From: Melioribacteraceae bacterium | Lineage (GTDB): Bacteria; Bacteroidota; Ignavibacteria; Ignavibacteriales; Melioribacteraceae | Direction of reading: 5' to 3' | Length of the DNA: 14,787 nucleotides | Assembly: GCA_015486905.1 (NCBI GenBank) | Contig: WFQV01000464.1 | Span: forward strand, 1-14,787 | Notes under the pieces: model-generated | What the model was told of the DNA's origin: nothing | Databases searched by the model: none | What the model saw: only the letters and a program-made list of their open reading frames with translations | Program-made: the position numbers and the translations under genes | In this document: positions 5,107 to 13,442 of the stretch, in pieces | Numbering within the stretch: the first letter of the stretch is position 1 | Layout: every line of letters starts with the position of its first letter

Positions 5107-6039
5107 ATGAAAATAGTAATTACAGGCGGTGCGGGGTTCATTGGAAGTCATATTGCCGAGTATTGGTCCGGCAAAGCCGAAGTAACGGTCATTGACAATC
5201 TCAGAACCGGCTACGCGGAAAATTTAAAACATTTGCCGGATGTAAATTTTGTGCAGGGTGACATTCGCGACAAATACTTGGTTGATGAAATCGTTAATGA
5301 CGCGAAATACGTTTTTAACCTTGCAGCGTTGGTTTCCGTACCGGAATCAATTCTAAAGCCGGAAGAGACAATAGAAATAAACGTGAAAGGTTTAGTAAAC
5401 ATTTTAGAGGCGGCAAAAAAATACGGAGTGGAAAAAATTGTACATTCCTCCTCAGCGGCAATTTACGGGGATGACCCCCGTCAGCCGAAGCGGACGGATA
5501 TGCTTCCCGTTCCGAAAACCCCTTACGGAATAACAAAACTTGACGGCGAATATTGGTGCAATTTCTACTCCGACGAATTCGGATTAAAAACAACCTCTCT
5601 GCGTTACTTCAATGTTTACGGTCCTCGTCAGGACCCGCAAAGCCAATACGCAGCGGCAATTCCCATTTTTATCAGCAGGGCAATTAAGAACGGAAAGATT
5701 ATTATTTACGGCGATGGCAGTCAGACAAGAGATTTTGTTTACGTTAAGGATGTTGTTAAGGCGAACGTATTGGCAGCGGAGTCGAATCTTCCCAAAGGTG
5801 TTTTTAATATTGCTACCGGGCACTCGGTTTCAATATTGGAGCTTGCCGAAAAAATAATCGACATTACCGGCTCGTCAAGCGAGGTGGAATTTGCCGATGA
5901 ACGTCCCGGGGATATTAAGCACAGTTCGGCTGATATTTCGGAAACAATAAAAGCGTTGGAATACAAGCCGGCATTCAACTTTGAAGAAGGGCTGAAAAAC
6001 ACTGTTGAATTTTTTAAGAGGAAATACGAAAATGAATAA
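5107..6039 (+). CDS. NAD-dependent UDP-sugar 4-epimerase-like, extended SDR
   Basis: A 310-aa extended short-chain dehydrogenase/reductase. The Rossmann motif TGGAGFIGSH (6-15) and Asp30 after the second strand fit NAD binding. The catalytic pattern is Ser115/116 (HSSSAAIYG) with Tyr140 and Lys144 (PYGITK). LRYFNVYGPRQDPQSQYAAA (166-183) resembles the UDP-GlcNAc/UDP-GalNAc 4-epimerase (WbpP/TviC-like) group more than classical GalE. The likely role is cytoplasmic inversion of a nucleotide sugar at C4 for surface polysaccharide. No clear Shine-Dalgarno precedes ATG 5107. The gene overlaps the asparaginase start by 8 bp, so the two are probably co-translated despite unrelated functions. Exact substrate is not determinable from sequence. 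Confidence 0.85.
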   Translation: MKIVITGGAGFIGSHIAEYWSGKAEVTVIDNLRTGYAENLKHLPDVNFVQGDIRDKYLVDEIVNDAKYVFNLAALVSVPESILKPEETIEINVKGLVNILEAAKKYGVEKIVHSSSAAIYGDDPRQPKRTDMLPVPKTPYGITKLDGEYWCNFYSDEFGLKTTSLRYFNVYGPRQDPQSQYAAAIPIFISRAIKNGKIIIYGDGSQTRDFVYVKDVVKANVLAAESNLPKGVFNIATGHSVSILELAEKIIDITGSSSEVEFADERPGDIKHSSADISETIKALEYKPAFNFEEGLKNTVEFFKRKYENE

Positions 6040-7003
6040 AGTTGTAATTGTTTTTACCGGCGGAACATTCTCAATGAAAATTGACCCAGAGACCGGCGAT
6101 GCCGTTCCTTATTTCCACGGTGAAGAACTTTTGGAAATGATTCCCGAAGCAGGGGGGCTGGCGGAAATTGAGATTTTTAATTTTGGAAATTTTCCGGGGC
6201 CCCACATGACGCCTGCGAGAATGTTCGACCTTTCAAAAAAAATCAAAGAGATAGTAAACAGAGAAGACGTGAACGGGGTTGTGGTTACTCATGGTACGGA
6301 CACTCTTGAAGAAACAGCTTACTTCCTCGATTTGACCGTTAACACCGAAAAGCCGATTGTAGTAATAGGTGCAATGAAAACAAGCTCCGAGCCGGATTGG
6401 GACGGACCGCGAAATTTAATCGACGCAATTCACATCTGCAACAACCCGAACAGTCGTGGGATGGGTGTTCTGGTTTGTTTAAACGGAGAAATAAATGCTG
6501 CGAGTGAAGTTACAAAGACACACACGGAAGATCTTGAAACTTTCCGAAGTCTCGATTTCGGCGCTTTGGGCTTTGTTGAAAGAGGTTACGTTATTTTTAA
6601 CCGCTTGCCTCGTAAATTGGAAACGATTGAAACCGAGAAGATAAATTGTAATGTGGATTTAATTAAGGCTTACGCGGGAATGGATGAAAAATTTTTCATC
6701 TGCTCCGCCGATAGCGGAGTTGAAGGAATGGTTGTGGAAGCAATGGGCGTGGGCAATATTCCGCCGAAAGCCTTTGAAGGTGTTAAATATGCACGTGAGA
6801 AAGGCATCCCGGTTGTTTTAACTTCACGATGCCCCTCGGGGGAAACGCTCGATATTTACGGTTACCCCGGCGCCGGCAAATGGCTTAAAAAGGAAGGTGT
6901 GATTTTTTCGGATTACCTTAACGGTCAAAAGGCAAGAATTAAATTGGTAATTTGCCTCGGAATCACTAAAGATAGAAACGAGCTTGAAAAATTATTTAAT
7001 TAA
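6032..7003 (+). CDS. L-asparaginase (type I / AnsA-like)
   Basis: A 323-aa asparaginase of the Thr-nucleophile family, hydrolysing L-asparagine to aspartate and ammonia. The first active-site motif is VFTGGTFSM, with the nucleophile as Thr12. The second, VVVTHGTDTLEETAYF, gives Thr89-Asp90, and Lys162 fits the remaining catalytic lysine. GAMKTSSEPDWDGPRNL (113-129) is also typical. There is no signal peptide, so it acts in the cytoplasm. An in-frame TTG at 6005 would add nine residues, but ATG 6032 with AAGAGG at 6016-6021 and alignment of the first strand favour the shorter form. It overlaps the epimerase stop by 8 bp and is followed 13 bp later by an exported phosphoesterase, so a multi-gene operon is likely. 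Confidence 0.9.
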   Translation: MNKVVIVFTGGTFSMKIDPETGDAVPYFHGEELLEMIPEAGGLAEIEIFNFGNFPGPHMTPARMFDLSKKIKEIVNREDVNGVVVTHGTDTLEETAYFLDLTVNTEKPIVVIGAMKTSSEPDWDGPRNLIDAIHICNNPNSRGMGVLVCLNGEINAASEVTKTHTEDLETFRSLDFGALGFVERGYVIFNRLPRKLETIETEKINCNVDLIKAYAGMDEKFFICSADSGVEGMVVEAMGVGNIPPKAFEGVKYAREKGIPVVLTSRCPSGETLDIYGYPGAGKWLKKEGVIFSDYLNGQKARIKLVICLGITKDRNELEKLFN

Positions 7004-7016
7004 AAAAGGAAATAAA

Positions 7017-8144
7017 ATGAAGAAAGCAAAAATAGTACTGCTTCTGTTAGTATTGAGCTTTGCTCAAATCTACGCTCAAAATTTCAAATTTGCCGTGATG
7101 TCCGACAGCCGCGGCGAAGTTAACGGTGTAAACGAACCCGTTCTTAAAAGTTTAATACAACACCTCTTGAAAAACAATCCCGACTTGAAGTTCATTCTTT
7201 TCTTGGGGGATTTGGTTGACGGTACATGGCATAATTCCGCTAAGAATTTTGCTCAATTCAAATATTGGAAAAAAGTAATGAAAGAGGTTTACGAGGACAA
7301 ATCGCTTGTCGGTCCTAAAGTTTACGTAAGTGTTGGAAACCACGAAATACGTACGCCCGAGGATGAAAAGAACTTCCGTAAAATATTTACCGGTTTGCCG
7401 CAGAACGGTCCTGCGGACGAAAAAGGACTTACTTACTCTTTTAATTACGACGGTGTTCATTTTGTAGTGCTTGATACCGACCCGTACCACTATGGCGATA
7501 CCAAAAATACAAAAGGCAACCATATTAATTGGCACAAATTCCTCCATCCGAAATGGCTGGCAAGGGATTTGAAGAAGGCGAGAGCAAAGGGTGCAAAATG
7601 GATTTTCGTCGGCGGTCACGAAATGTTTTTCCCCGTCGGGGGACATTTGCGAGACGGACTGGCAAATTTGGGCAGGGGATTTAAGTATCCTCCCGATTCA
7701 ACGGCAAAAGCCCGCCTAGCTGTTCACCACAAACTGTGGAAAATTTTAGTTGACAATAAGGTCACCGCTTACATGAGCGGTCACGAACACCTTTACGCCA
7801 GGGAAAAAGTGGACGGCATTTTCCAAATTATCGCGGGCAGCAGCGGCGCCCCTGTTTACGATTTTAATCCGACCTATGACCAAGGTGACAAGAAAAAAGT
7901 AGGTCAGGAGTTTACTTACGAACAAGCTCTTCCTTATTACAAAGCTTTGGGTTACAATTACGGACCTGGGAAAAATTCACAGAAGTCGCCGGACTTTTTT
8001 GGCGTAAGGGCTTACCATTACGTTTTATTTAACGTGCATCCGGATTCGGTTTCGGTTAAAACATTCGGAATGTTAATTAAGAAAAATACGATGACTAAAA
8101 CCGACAGCACAATTAAACTAATTGATAATTTTACAATTAAATGA
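7017..8144 (+). CDS. Exported calcineurin-like metallophosphoesterase
   Basis: A 375-aa secreted or lipid-free periplasmic metallophosphoesterase. The N-terminus is a clear signal peptide (MKKAKIVLLLLVLSFAQIYA, cut probably after Ala20). Metal-binding motifs run in family order: MSDSRG (28-33, with Arg where many members have His), GDLVDG (64-69), GNHE (107-110), GGHE (199-202) and SGHEH (254-258). The fold hydrolyses phosphomonoesters or diesters using two metals; the substrate cannot be inferred. An in-frame ATG at 6984 would prefix an untypical stretch, so ATG 7017 with AAAAGGA at 7004-7010 is chosen. The next gene starts 11 bp after the stop and is also exported, so the two may act together outside the cytoplasm. 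Confidence 0.88.
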   Translation: MKKAKIVLLLLVLSFAQIYAQNFKFAVMSDSRGEVNGVNEPVLKSLIQHLLKNNPDLKFILFLGDLVDGTWHNSAKNFAQFKYWKKVMKEVYEDKSLVGPKVYVSVGNHEIRTPEDEKNFRKIFTGLPQNGPADEKGLTYSFNYDGVHFVVLDTDPYHYGDTKNTKGNHINWHKFLHPKWLARDLKKARAKGAKWIFVGGHEMFFPVGGHLRDGLANLGRGFKYPPDSTAKARLAVHHKLWKILVDNKVTAYMSGHEHLYAREKVDGIFQIIAGSSGAPVYDFNPTYDQGDKKKVGQEFTYEQALPYYKALGYNYGPGKNSQKSPDFFGVRAYHYVLFNVHPDSVSVKTFGMLIKKNTMTKTDSTIKLIDNFTIK

Positions 8145-8155
8145 AGGAAATTAAA

Positions 8156-8899
8156 ATGAAAAAGATTAAATACTCCGGTTTGCTATTATTATTGGCTGTT
8201 GCCTTTCAATCGTCTTTTGCTTCCGTCTCTCCGATTAAGAAAGACTTTGCAAAGTTCGATAGTCATTTCATTGCAACGCTATTTTTAACTGCACAGGGAA
8301 AGCAAGAGAAAGCCGCTTCTGAAATGAATTTGCTTTTAAACTATTGGAAGACTTTCAAAAGCGAATATTATTCTTACGAAAGTAAGGATTCGAAATGGAA
8401 AAGCGATTTTGACAAAGTCGAAAGCATTTTAAAATCCGCAGAGCAAATAATTAAAGGCGGTAAAAAGATTCATGATGCTCACGAGAAACTTGAAAAAATC
8501 AGAGAAATATTTTACGCCCTGCGGCAAAGGAATTCAATCGATTATTATTTGGACGGACTAATTAAATTTCATGGAAATATGGAAAAAATAGTTCATCCCT
8601 TAAAAGGCAAAAAGCCCAAAGATGTGAACAAGAAATTAATCTCCGCACTTTCCAAAGCCGTCAACAAGGCAGAGAAAGATTGGAGAGCGTTTGCCGAACA
8701 AAAGTTTGACAATGAGACGTACTCTTTTCCACCGGCAAAAATTCAAAAGTTGCAGAAAGCAATCAAAGTCGAAGGGCGTACGCTTAAAAAACTTAAGGAC
8801 GCCTTGAAAAAAAGTGACAAACAAAAAATTGTTAAGTTAGGTATGAGCGTTAAGAAAAATTTCCGCAATGTCTTTCTGCTCTTTTCCGATTTGAGATAA
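8156..8899 (+). CDS. Exported Lys-rich helical protein, unknown function
   Basis: A 247-aa protein I do not recognise. Residues 1-22 are a signal peptide (KKIKYSGLLLLLAVAFQSSFA), so the mature protein lies outside the cytoplasm. The rest is predicted mostly helical and very rich in Lys, with no cysteine and thus no c-type haem motif. A segment at 106-146 carries HDAHEKLEKIREIFYALRQR followed by NSIDYYLDGLIKFHGNMEKI, whose spaced His (106, 109, 139, 147) and regular heptad-like hydrophobics suggest a helical-bundle core. The ATG at 8141 overlaps the previous stop, but ATG 8156 with GAAGGA at 8143-8149 gives a better signal peptide. It is the last gene of the run and is followed by a strong terminator. 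It may partner with the phosphoesterase. Confidence 0.75.
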   Translation: MKKIKYSGLLLLLAVAFQSSFASVSPIKKDFAKFDSHFIATLFLTAQGKQEKAASEMNLLLNYWKTFKSEYYSYESKDSKWKSDFDKVESILKSAEQIIKGGKKIHDAHEKLEKIREIFYALRQRNSIDYYLDGLIKFHGNMEKIVHPLKGKKPKDVNKKLISALSKAVNKAEKDWRAFAEQKFDNETYSFPPAKIQKLQKAIKVEGRTLKKLKDALKKSDKQKIVKLGMSVKKNFRNVFLLFSDLR

Positions 8900-8913
8900 A
8901 GGGAATTTTAACA

Positions 8914-8937
8914 GAGAGGGACATTGCCGTCCCTCTC
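8914..8937. terminator. Bidirectional hairpin between convergent genes
   Basis: GAGAGGGAC (8914-8922) pairs perfectly with GTCCCTCTC (8929-8937) around ATTGCC. On the plus strand it is followed by CAAATTTTT. On the minus strand the downstream sequence is TGTTAAAATTCCCTTT. It lies between the stops of the plus-strand run and ftcD, so it probably serves both. Confidence 0.75.
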
Positions 8938-8952
8938 CAAATTTTTAGCGAA

Positions 8953-10791
8953 CTATTTTAAATCCAATTTACCTTCCACGAGCCGGAGCACCTCGCCGAG
9001 TGCTTTAGAGGCTTCGGTTTTTAAATTACCGCATTCGCTTTTCATTTGCTCAACGAAATTTTTGTCTTCAATATCTTTGAGATTAATCAGCACGTTGTAA
9101 ATTCCGCCGAGGGCGCCCGTGTAAGTGCTTTGGGCTCCTACGCCTACGTCGGTAATTGAGTTCGGGTTTCCGTGTTCGGCAACCGTTTTGGCAATTTTAA
9201 TTGCTTCCAAACTAAGTTGTGCCGTTCTTAAAGGAACTTTAACGGCTTTTTTAAGCCCTTCCTGCATTGCACGATGACGTTCTTCCTTCTGCTCGGCAGT
9301 TTTATTGGGAAGCCTTCGCGCTTCCATGTATGCGTTGAAAGCATTTGTGTCTTCGTCAATAATTTTGACAAGCTCGTTTTTAATTTCTTGGCACTTGTCT
9401 GCTGCCGTGTTAAGAATTTCATCAATCTCTTCGCTGCCTCGTTTGTTTGCGGTTAAGTTAGCAACCATCGAAGAGAGTGCGGCGCCGAGCGCTCCCGAGA
9501 GAGCGGCAATTGAACCGCCGCCCGGAGCGGGGGACTCTCTTGAAACTTCGTCAACGAAATCCGTAACTTTCAATTCTACAAGAGCATCCTCGGTATTTTT
9601 AGGAAGCCCAAGAACTCTTTCCTCGATGTTAAATTCGGCTACGTCGTTTAACCCCAACGATTGAACCGCCGTTGAAAGAATATCTTTAACCGGGATACCC
9701 GTCGAGCGCCCTTGTTTGCGAAGGTAATATTTGCCGGTCTCCAACAATGCGGGGAAAGGTACCATCCCCACTATTTCACTGCCGGTTACTACCAAACCTC
9801 TTTCGGCGGCAAGTTTGCGCGTTGCCTCCAAAACGTGGTGCATCGAGGTAACTTTGTAATCTGTTAGGTTAATCGAGATTTGTGCGCGGTCGTATTTCGG
9901 TACCATCCAACCTATTGCTTTGCATTGTTTGAAAAGTCCGGGCTTTTTAACGCTTTTGCCTTCGGGGTGCTCGGGGTCGATGCCATTTAAAGTTAAAAGC
10001 TTACGCAGGTCGTAACCATGCGCGGTTTTACAATGTTCGATTGTCTCTTGAATTGTCTTTCCTTCAAAGTCGCACGAGCCGCAGGGGTAAGAACCTTCGC
10101 GGTATTTAATGATTGACTTCCCTTTGTAATAGAAAGGTTTGATATTGCCTCGCCTTGCAGAACGTCCCTTTTCTCTAAGTTCGAAAGCAATATCCGTTGC
10201 ATGTAGAACTTCTCTTGTATTTAAATCAATGTTGTAAGCAATTAAAAATTCCCTCACTCCTATTACCGTAGCGCCGGCTTTGGAATTAAATTCCGCCGGT
10301 CCGAAATCAGGTTTCCATTCGGGATTTTTAAGTTTCTCCGGCAGAGCTTCATATTCACCCTGACGAATAATTGCCAGATTTTTTCTCTCGGGCTTCCGTG
10401 CGGATTTTTCGTAAAGGTAAACAGGGATATTCAGCTCTTTACCGACTCGCTCAGCCACCTCTTTTGAAAGCTCGATTGCTTCTTCGGTTGTAACTCCGCT
10501 GACAGGCACAAAGGGGCAAACGTCCGTAGCGCCCATCCTTGGATGACTACCGTGGTGTTTGCTCATATCGATTAGCTCCGCCGCTTTCTTGATTGCATTA
10601 AAAGCCGCTTCTTTTACTCCTTCCGGTTCTCCGATAAATGTAACAACGGTACGGTTCATATCCGGACCGGGGTCAACGTCAAGTAATTTTACACCTTCCG
10701 TCTTTTCAATTTCGTCCGTAATTTGCTTAATCACGGTTTGATTTCTACCTTCCGAAAAATTCGGCACGCATTCAATCAATTTTTCAGCCAT
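8953..10791 (-). CDS. ftcD: Glutamate formiminotransferase-cyclodeaminase fusion
   Basis: A 612-aa bifunctional enzyme of histidine and folate metabolism. It moves the formimino group of formiminoglutamate to tetrahydrofolate, then deaminates it to methenyl-tetrahydrofolate. The formiminotransferase part (1 to about 370) opens with LIECVPNFSEGRN and has the KHHGSHPRMGATDVCPFVPV block (78-97), with His83 as the likely catalytic residue. RAQISINLTDY (302-312) and VTGSEIVGMVPFPALL (335-350) are typical of its second half. The cyclodeaminase part (about 405-612) has ESPAPGGGSIAALSGALGAA (419-438) and SITDVGVGAQ (545-554). Residues 230-285 form an insert with Cys237, Cys240, His253 and His258, spaced like a C2H2 zinc finger. 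GGAAG-like purine-rich sequence precedes ATG 10791. It is divergent from the nagB-type gene. No hut genes are visible. Confidence 0.93.
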   Translation of the reverse strand: MAEKLIECVPNFSEGRNQTVIKQITDEIEKTEGVKLLDVDPGPDMNRTVVTFIGEPEGVKEAAFNAIKKAAELIDMSKHHGSHPRMGATDVCPFVPVSGVTTEEAIELSKEVAERVGKELNIPVYLYEKSARKPERKNLAIIRQGEYEALPEKLKNPEWKPDFGPAEFNSKAGATVIGVREFLIAYNIDLNTREVLHATDIAFELREKGRSARRGNIKPFYYKGKSIIKYREGSYPCGSCDFEGKTIQETIEHCKTAHGYDLRKLLTLNGIDPEHPEGKSVKKPGLFKQCKAIGWMVPKYDRAQISINLTDYKVTSMHHVLEATRKLAAERGLVVTGSEIVGMVPFPALLETGKYYLRKQGRSTGIPVKDILSTAVQSLGLNDVAEFNIEERVLGLPKNTEDALVELKVTDFVDEVSRESPAPGGGSIAALSGALGAALSSMVANLTANKRGSEEIDEILNTAADKCQEIKNELVKIIDEDTNAFNAYMEARRLPNKTAEQKEERHRAMQEGLKKAVKVPLRTAQLSLEAIKIAKTVAEHGNPNSITDVGVGAQSTYTGALGGIYNVLINLKDIEDKNFVEQMKSECGNLKTEASKALGEVLRLVEGKLDLK

Positions 10792-10987
10792 TTTCCTTTT
10801 CTTCCCTTGTTAATTATAAACTAAAATTAGCTTCGAAAATAAATGCTTTAATGTTTATTTGCAAAATTATTTGAAGTTAGGGTTAAACTTTTGAATCTGC
10901 CATTGCCATTTTCTCGTTGTGTGCTAAGTTTATTGATTAAATTATGTTTAAATTTTAATTTAAAATTAATTAAAAAAGAGCAAGGAA

Positions 10988-13351
10988 ATGGCAGCGAAAA
11001 AAAATCACATTTATCAACTTTCGAATGTTGAAAAATATTATTTGAACCTCTCCGGTAAGAAGCTGATTTATTATCCAACAGAAAAAATTCCTGTTATTCA
11101 GGTTTCGAATTTTCCCGAATTGGGCAGATTAACAGCCCTACGTTTTTTAGAATGGGTTCAAAAAAATCCTAAGGGAGTCATCTCTTTGCCAACCGGCAAA
11201 ACTCCCGAGCATTTCATTAAATGGTCTTCTTATTATCTCAAAAATTGGGACACGGCGGAAGTAAAAAATTACGTAAAAAAAGTAGGGATTGACCCGGCAA
11301 AGCACCCCGATTTGGGGAATGTACGTTTTGTTCAAATAGACGAATTCTACCCCATTAACGCTTACCAACACAATAGTTTTTTCTATTACATTCAAAAATA
11401 TTACATTAAAAATTTAGGCATTGACCCGGACAAAGCTTTGTTCATAAATGTAAATGAAATAGGTACGGCGGAAAATCTGCCTTTAAACAGAGTCTTTCCG
11501 GACGGAGTTGTGGATTTGTCATTACGTACAAGATATGCCAGCAACCGTGCCGAGAGGTTACAGAAGGAGACAATTGAAATAGTTGATGAGTTCTGCACAA
11601 ATTACGAAAAAGAAATTCGCAAAATGGGCGGAATCGGTTTTTTCCTCGGTGGAATAGGCCCGGATGGACACATCGGTTTTAACGTAAGGGGCAGTGACCA
11701 TTACTCAACAACACGCTTATCGAAAACGAATTATGAGACTCAAGCGGCAGCGGCTACTGATTTGGGTGGAATTGAAGTTGCACGGAACAGATTGGTAATA
11801 ACCATTGGTTTGAACACCATTACTTACAACAAAGACGCGACGGCTATTATTATTGCCGCGGGCGAAGCGAAGGCAAACATTGTGAGGGATTCCATTCAAA
11901 ACGGAATGACCAATAAATATCCCGCTACGGTACTGCAAAAATTGAAAAACGCTAAGTTTTACTTAACGGACGGAGCAGCGCTGAGATTACAGGAACGCCG
12001 TTACGATAATCTGTTAAAAGAAAAAAATCTTTCCAAAGTTTCAATAGAGAGAGCTTTAATAAACCTTTCGATCGAAAAGAAAAAACCTTTAAAAGATTTA
12101 ACGGAGGCAGATTATAATTCCGACAAATTTGCAAAGTTGGTTAAAAAGAGAACGCAAAAGACCACAGAAGAATTGAACGAATCTTTGCGCAAAGATATTG
12201 TTAAAAGGTTCGAACGCGGAATGAAATTTATTGAGAAGGAAAGATTCCTTCACACTGCACCCCACCACGACGACATTATGCTTGGCTATTTGCCTTATAT
12301 TAATCATCTGGTTCGTACGCCGCACAACAAACATCATTTCGTTTATTTGACCAGCGGTTTTACGGCGGTTACTAACAACTATATGCTTGAACTTTTGGAA
12401 GACCTTAAATATCATATTGATGCAGGTTATTTTGAAAAAAGGTTTAGAAACAATTACTTCGACCCTAACTTCAAAGAAGGGCGGAACAGGGACGTTAATC
12501 TCTTTTTGGACGGCGTTGCCCAGCACAGTCATTCGATTAAGTCGGAAGCAATATCGCGCAGAATGCTGAGGAACTTGATTGAGATTTACGAAGAGGATAA
12601 TGTTACTTATTTGAAGGACAGAATCAACGAGCTGATTAATTATTTCAAAACCCAATACCCTGGCAAGAAAGACATTACCCACGTTCAAAAATTAAAAGGA
12701 ATGCTTAGGGAATGGGAGGTTGAAGTTCTGTGGGGATTTTTCGGTTTTAGTGTAGAGGATGTTTCGCATTTGCGTTTGGGATTTTACCAAGGAAATATTT
12801 TCACTGAGAACCCTGAGATTAATCGCGACGTTTTGCCGGTTTACCATTTAATTAAGAAGTTCAAACCGACCGTAATTACAGTTGCGTTAGACCCCGAAGG
12901 CAGCGGTCCGGATACGCATTACAAAGTAATGCAGTCAATTACCGAAGCGCTTAGGCTTTACGAAAAAGACGCCGATGTTTCGAAGATTAAAATCTGGGGT
13001 TACAGAAATGTTTGGTACCGTTTCCACCCTGCCGAGGCTAACATTTACGTCCCCGTTAGTTTAAATTCATTTTCAATTCTCGACAACTCCTTTAAATACA
13101 GCTTCGGTTCACAAAAGAACGCAAGTTTCCCGAGTTGGGAATACGACGGACCATTCTCACGCTTGGCGCAGAAGGTGCAAGCAGATCAGTACGACATAAT
13201 TAGAACTTGCTTGGGTAAGGATTATTTTATCTGTCATAAAAATCCGAGAGTGCGAGCTGCTAAAGGGATGGTGTTTATTAAAGAATTAACAGTGAAAGAA
13301 TTCTACCAGCATTCAATGAGATTGAAAAAATTAACTGAAAATATAGGTTAG
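10988..13351 (+). CDS. NagB-like deaminase fused to LmbE/PIG-L-like domain
   Basis: A 787-aa two-domain cytoplasmic protein. Residues about 35-335 match glucosamine-6-phosphate deaminase: phosphate-binding LPTGKTPEHF (67-76), FVQIDEFYPI (114-123) with Asp118, and GGIGPDGHIGFN (221-232) with Asp226 and His228. The position of the third residue of the E. coli relay (Glu148, FNE) is Val233, so the catalytic relay may be altered. Residues about 415-660 match LmbE/PIG-L deacetylases: APHHDDIMLG (424-433), related to AHPDDE, and PDTHY (641-645) supply His426, Asp428, Asp429 and His644. The usual last Glu is Ile430. A deacetylase and deaminase on one chain would convert N-acetylglucosamine-6-phosphate-type substrates to fructose-6-phosphate, but this is inference. 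Similar long fusions are known in Bacteroidota-like genomes. SD-like AGCAAGGAAATG precedes the start. Confidence 0.87.
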   Translation: MAAKKNHIYQLSNVEKYYLNLSGKKLIYYPTEKIPVIQVSNFPELGRLTALRFLEWVQKNPKGVISLPTGKTPEHFIKWSSYYLKNWDTAEVKNYVKKVGIDPAKHPDLGNVRFVQIDEFYPINAYQHNSFFYYIQKYYIKNLGIDPDKALFINVNEIGTAENLPLNRVFPDGVVDLSLRTRYASNRAERLQKETIEIVDEFCTNYEKEIRKMGGIGFFLGGIGPDGHIGFNVRGSDHYSTTRLSKTNYETQAAAATDLGGIEVARNRLVITIGLNTITYNKDATAIIIAAGEAKANIVRDSIQNGMTNKYPATVLQKLKNAKFYLTDGAALRLQERRYDNLLKEKNLSKVSIERALINLSIEKKKPLKDLTEADYNSDKFAKLVKKRTQKTTEELNESLRKDIVKRFERGMKFIEKERFLHTAPHHDDIMLGYLPYINHLVRTPHNKHHFVYLTSGFTAVTNNYMLELLEDLKYHIDAGYFEKRFRNNYFDPNFKEGRNRDVNLFLDGVAQHSHSIKSEAISRRMLRNLIEIYEEDNVTYLKDRINELINYFKTQYPGKKDITHVQKLKGMLREWEVEVLWGFFGFSVEDVSHLRLGFYQGNIFTENPEINRDVLPVYHLIKKFKPTVITVALDPEGSGPDTHYKVMQSITEALRLYEKDADVSKIKIWGYRNVWYRFHPAEANIYVPVSLNSFSILDNSFKYSFGSQKNASFPSWEYDGPFSRLAQKVQADQYDIIRTCLGKDYFICHKNPRVRAAKGMVFIKELTVKEFYQHSMRLKKLTENIG

Positions 13352-13387
13352 CTAAAAACAAAATTGAATTTCTTTTACGAAAAACTG

Positions 13388-13416
13388 ACCGGGAATCTAC
13401 CCAATGCATTCCCGGT
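13388..13416. terminator. Hairpin between nagB-type and arsC-type genes
   Basis: ACCGGGAAT (13388-13396) pairs perfectly with ATTCCCGGT (13408-13416) around an 11-nt loop. Plus-strand downstream is ACTTTATTAA. On the minus strand the sequence after the stem is CAGTTTTTC, a better T-tract. It likely ends transcription of both convergent genes. Confidence 0.65.
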
Positions 13417-13442
13417 ACTTTATTAATAGTTCAAAAATTGAA

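Noticed and set aside
7152..7646. 164-aa frame opposite the metallophosphoesterase
   Set aside because: Antisense shadow with no recognisable domain; the plus strand carries all the conserved motifs.
12098..12688. 196-aa frame opposite the NagB-LmbE gene
   Set aside because: Antisense shadow; the conserved LmbE-domain residues are on the plus strand.
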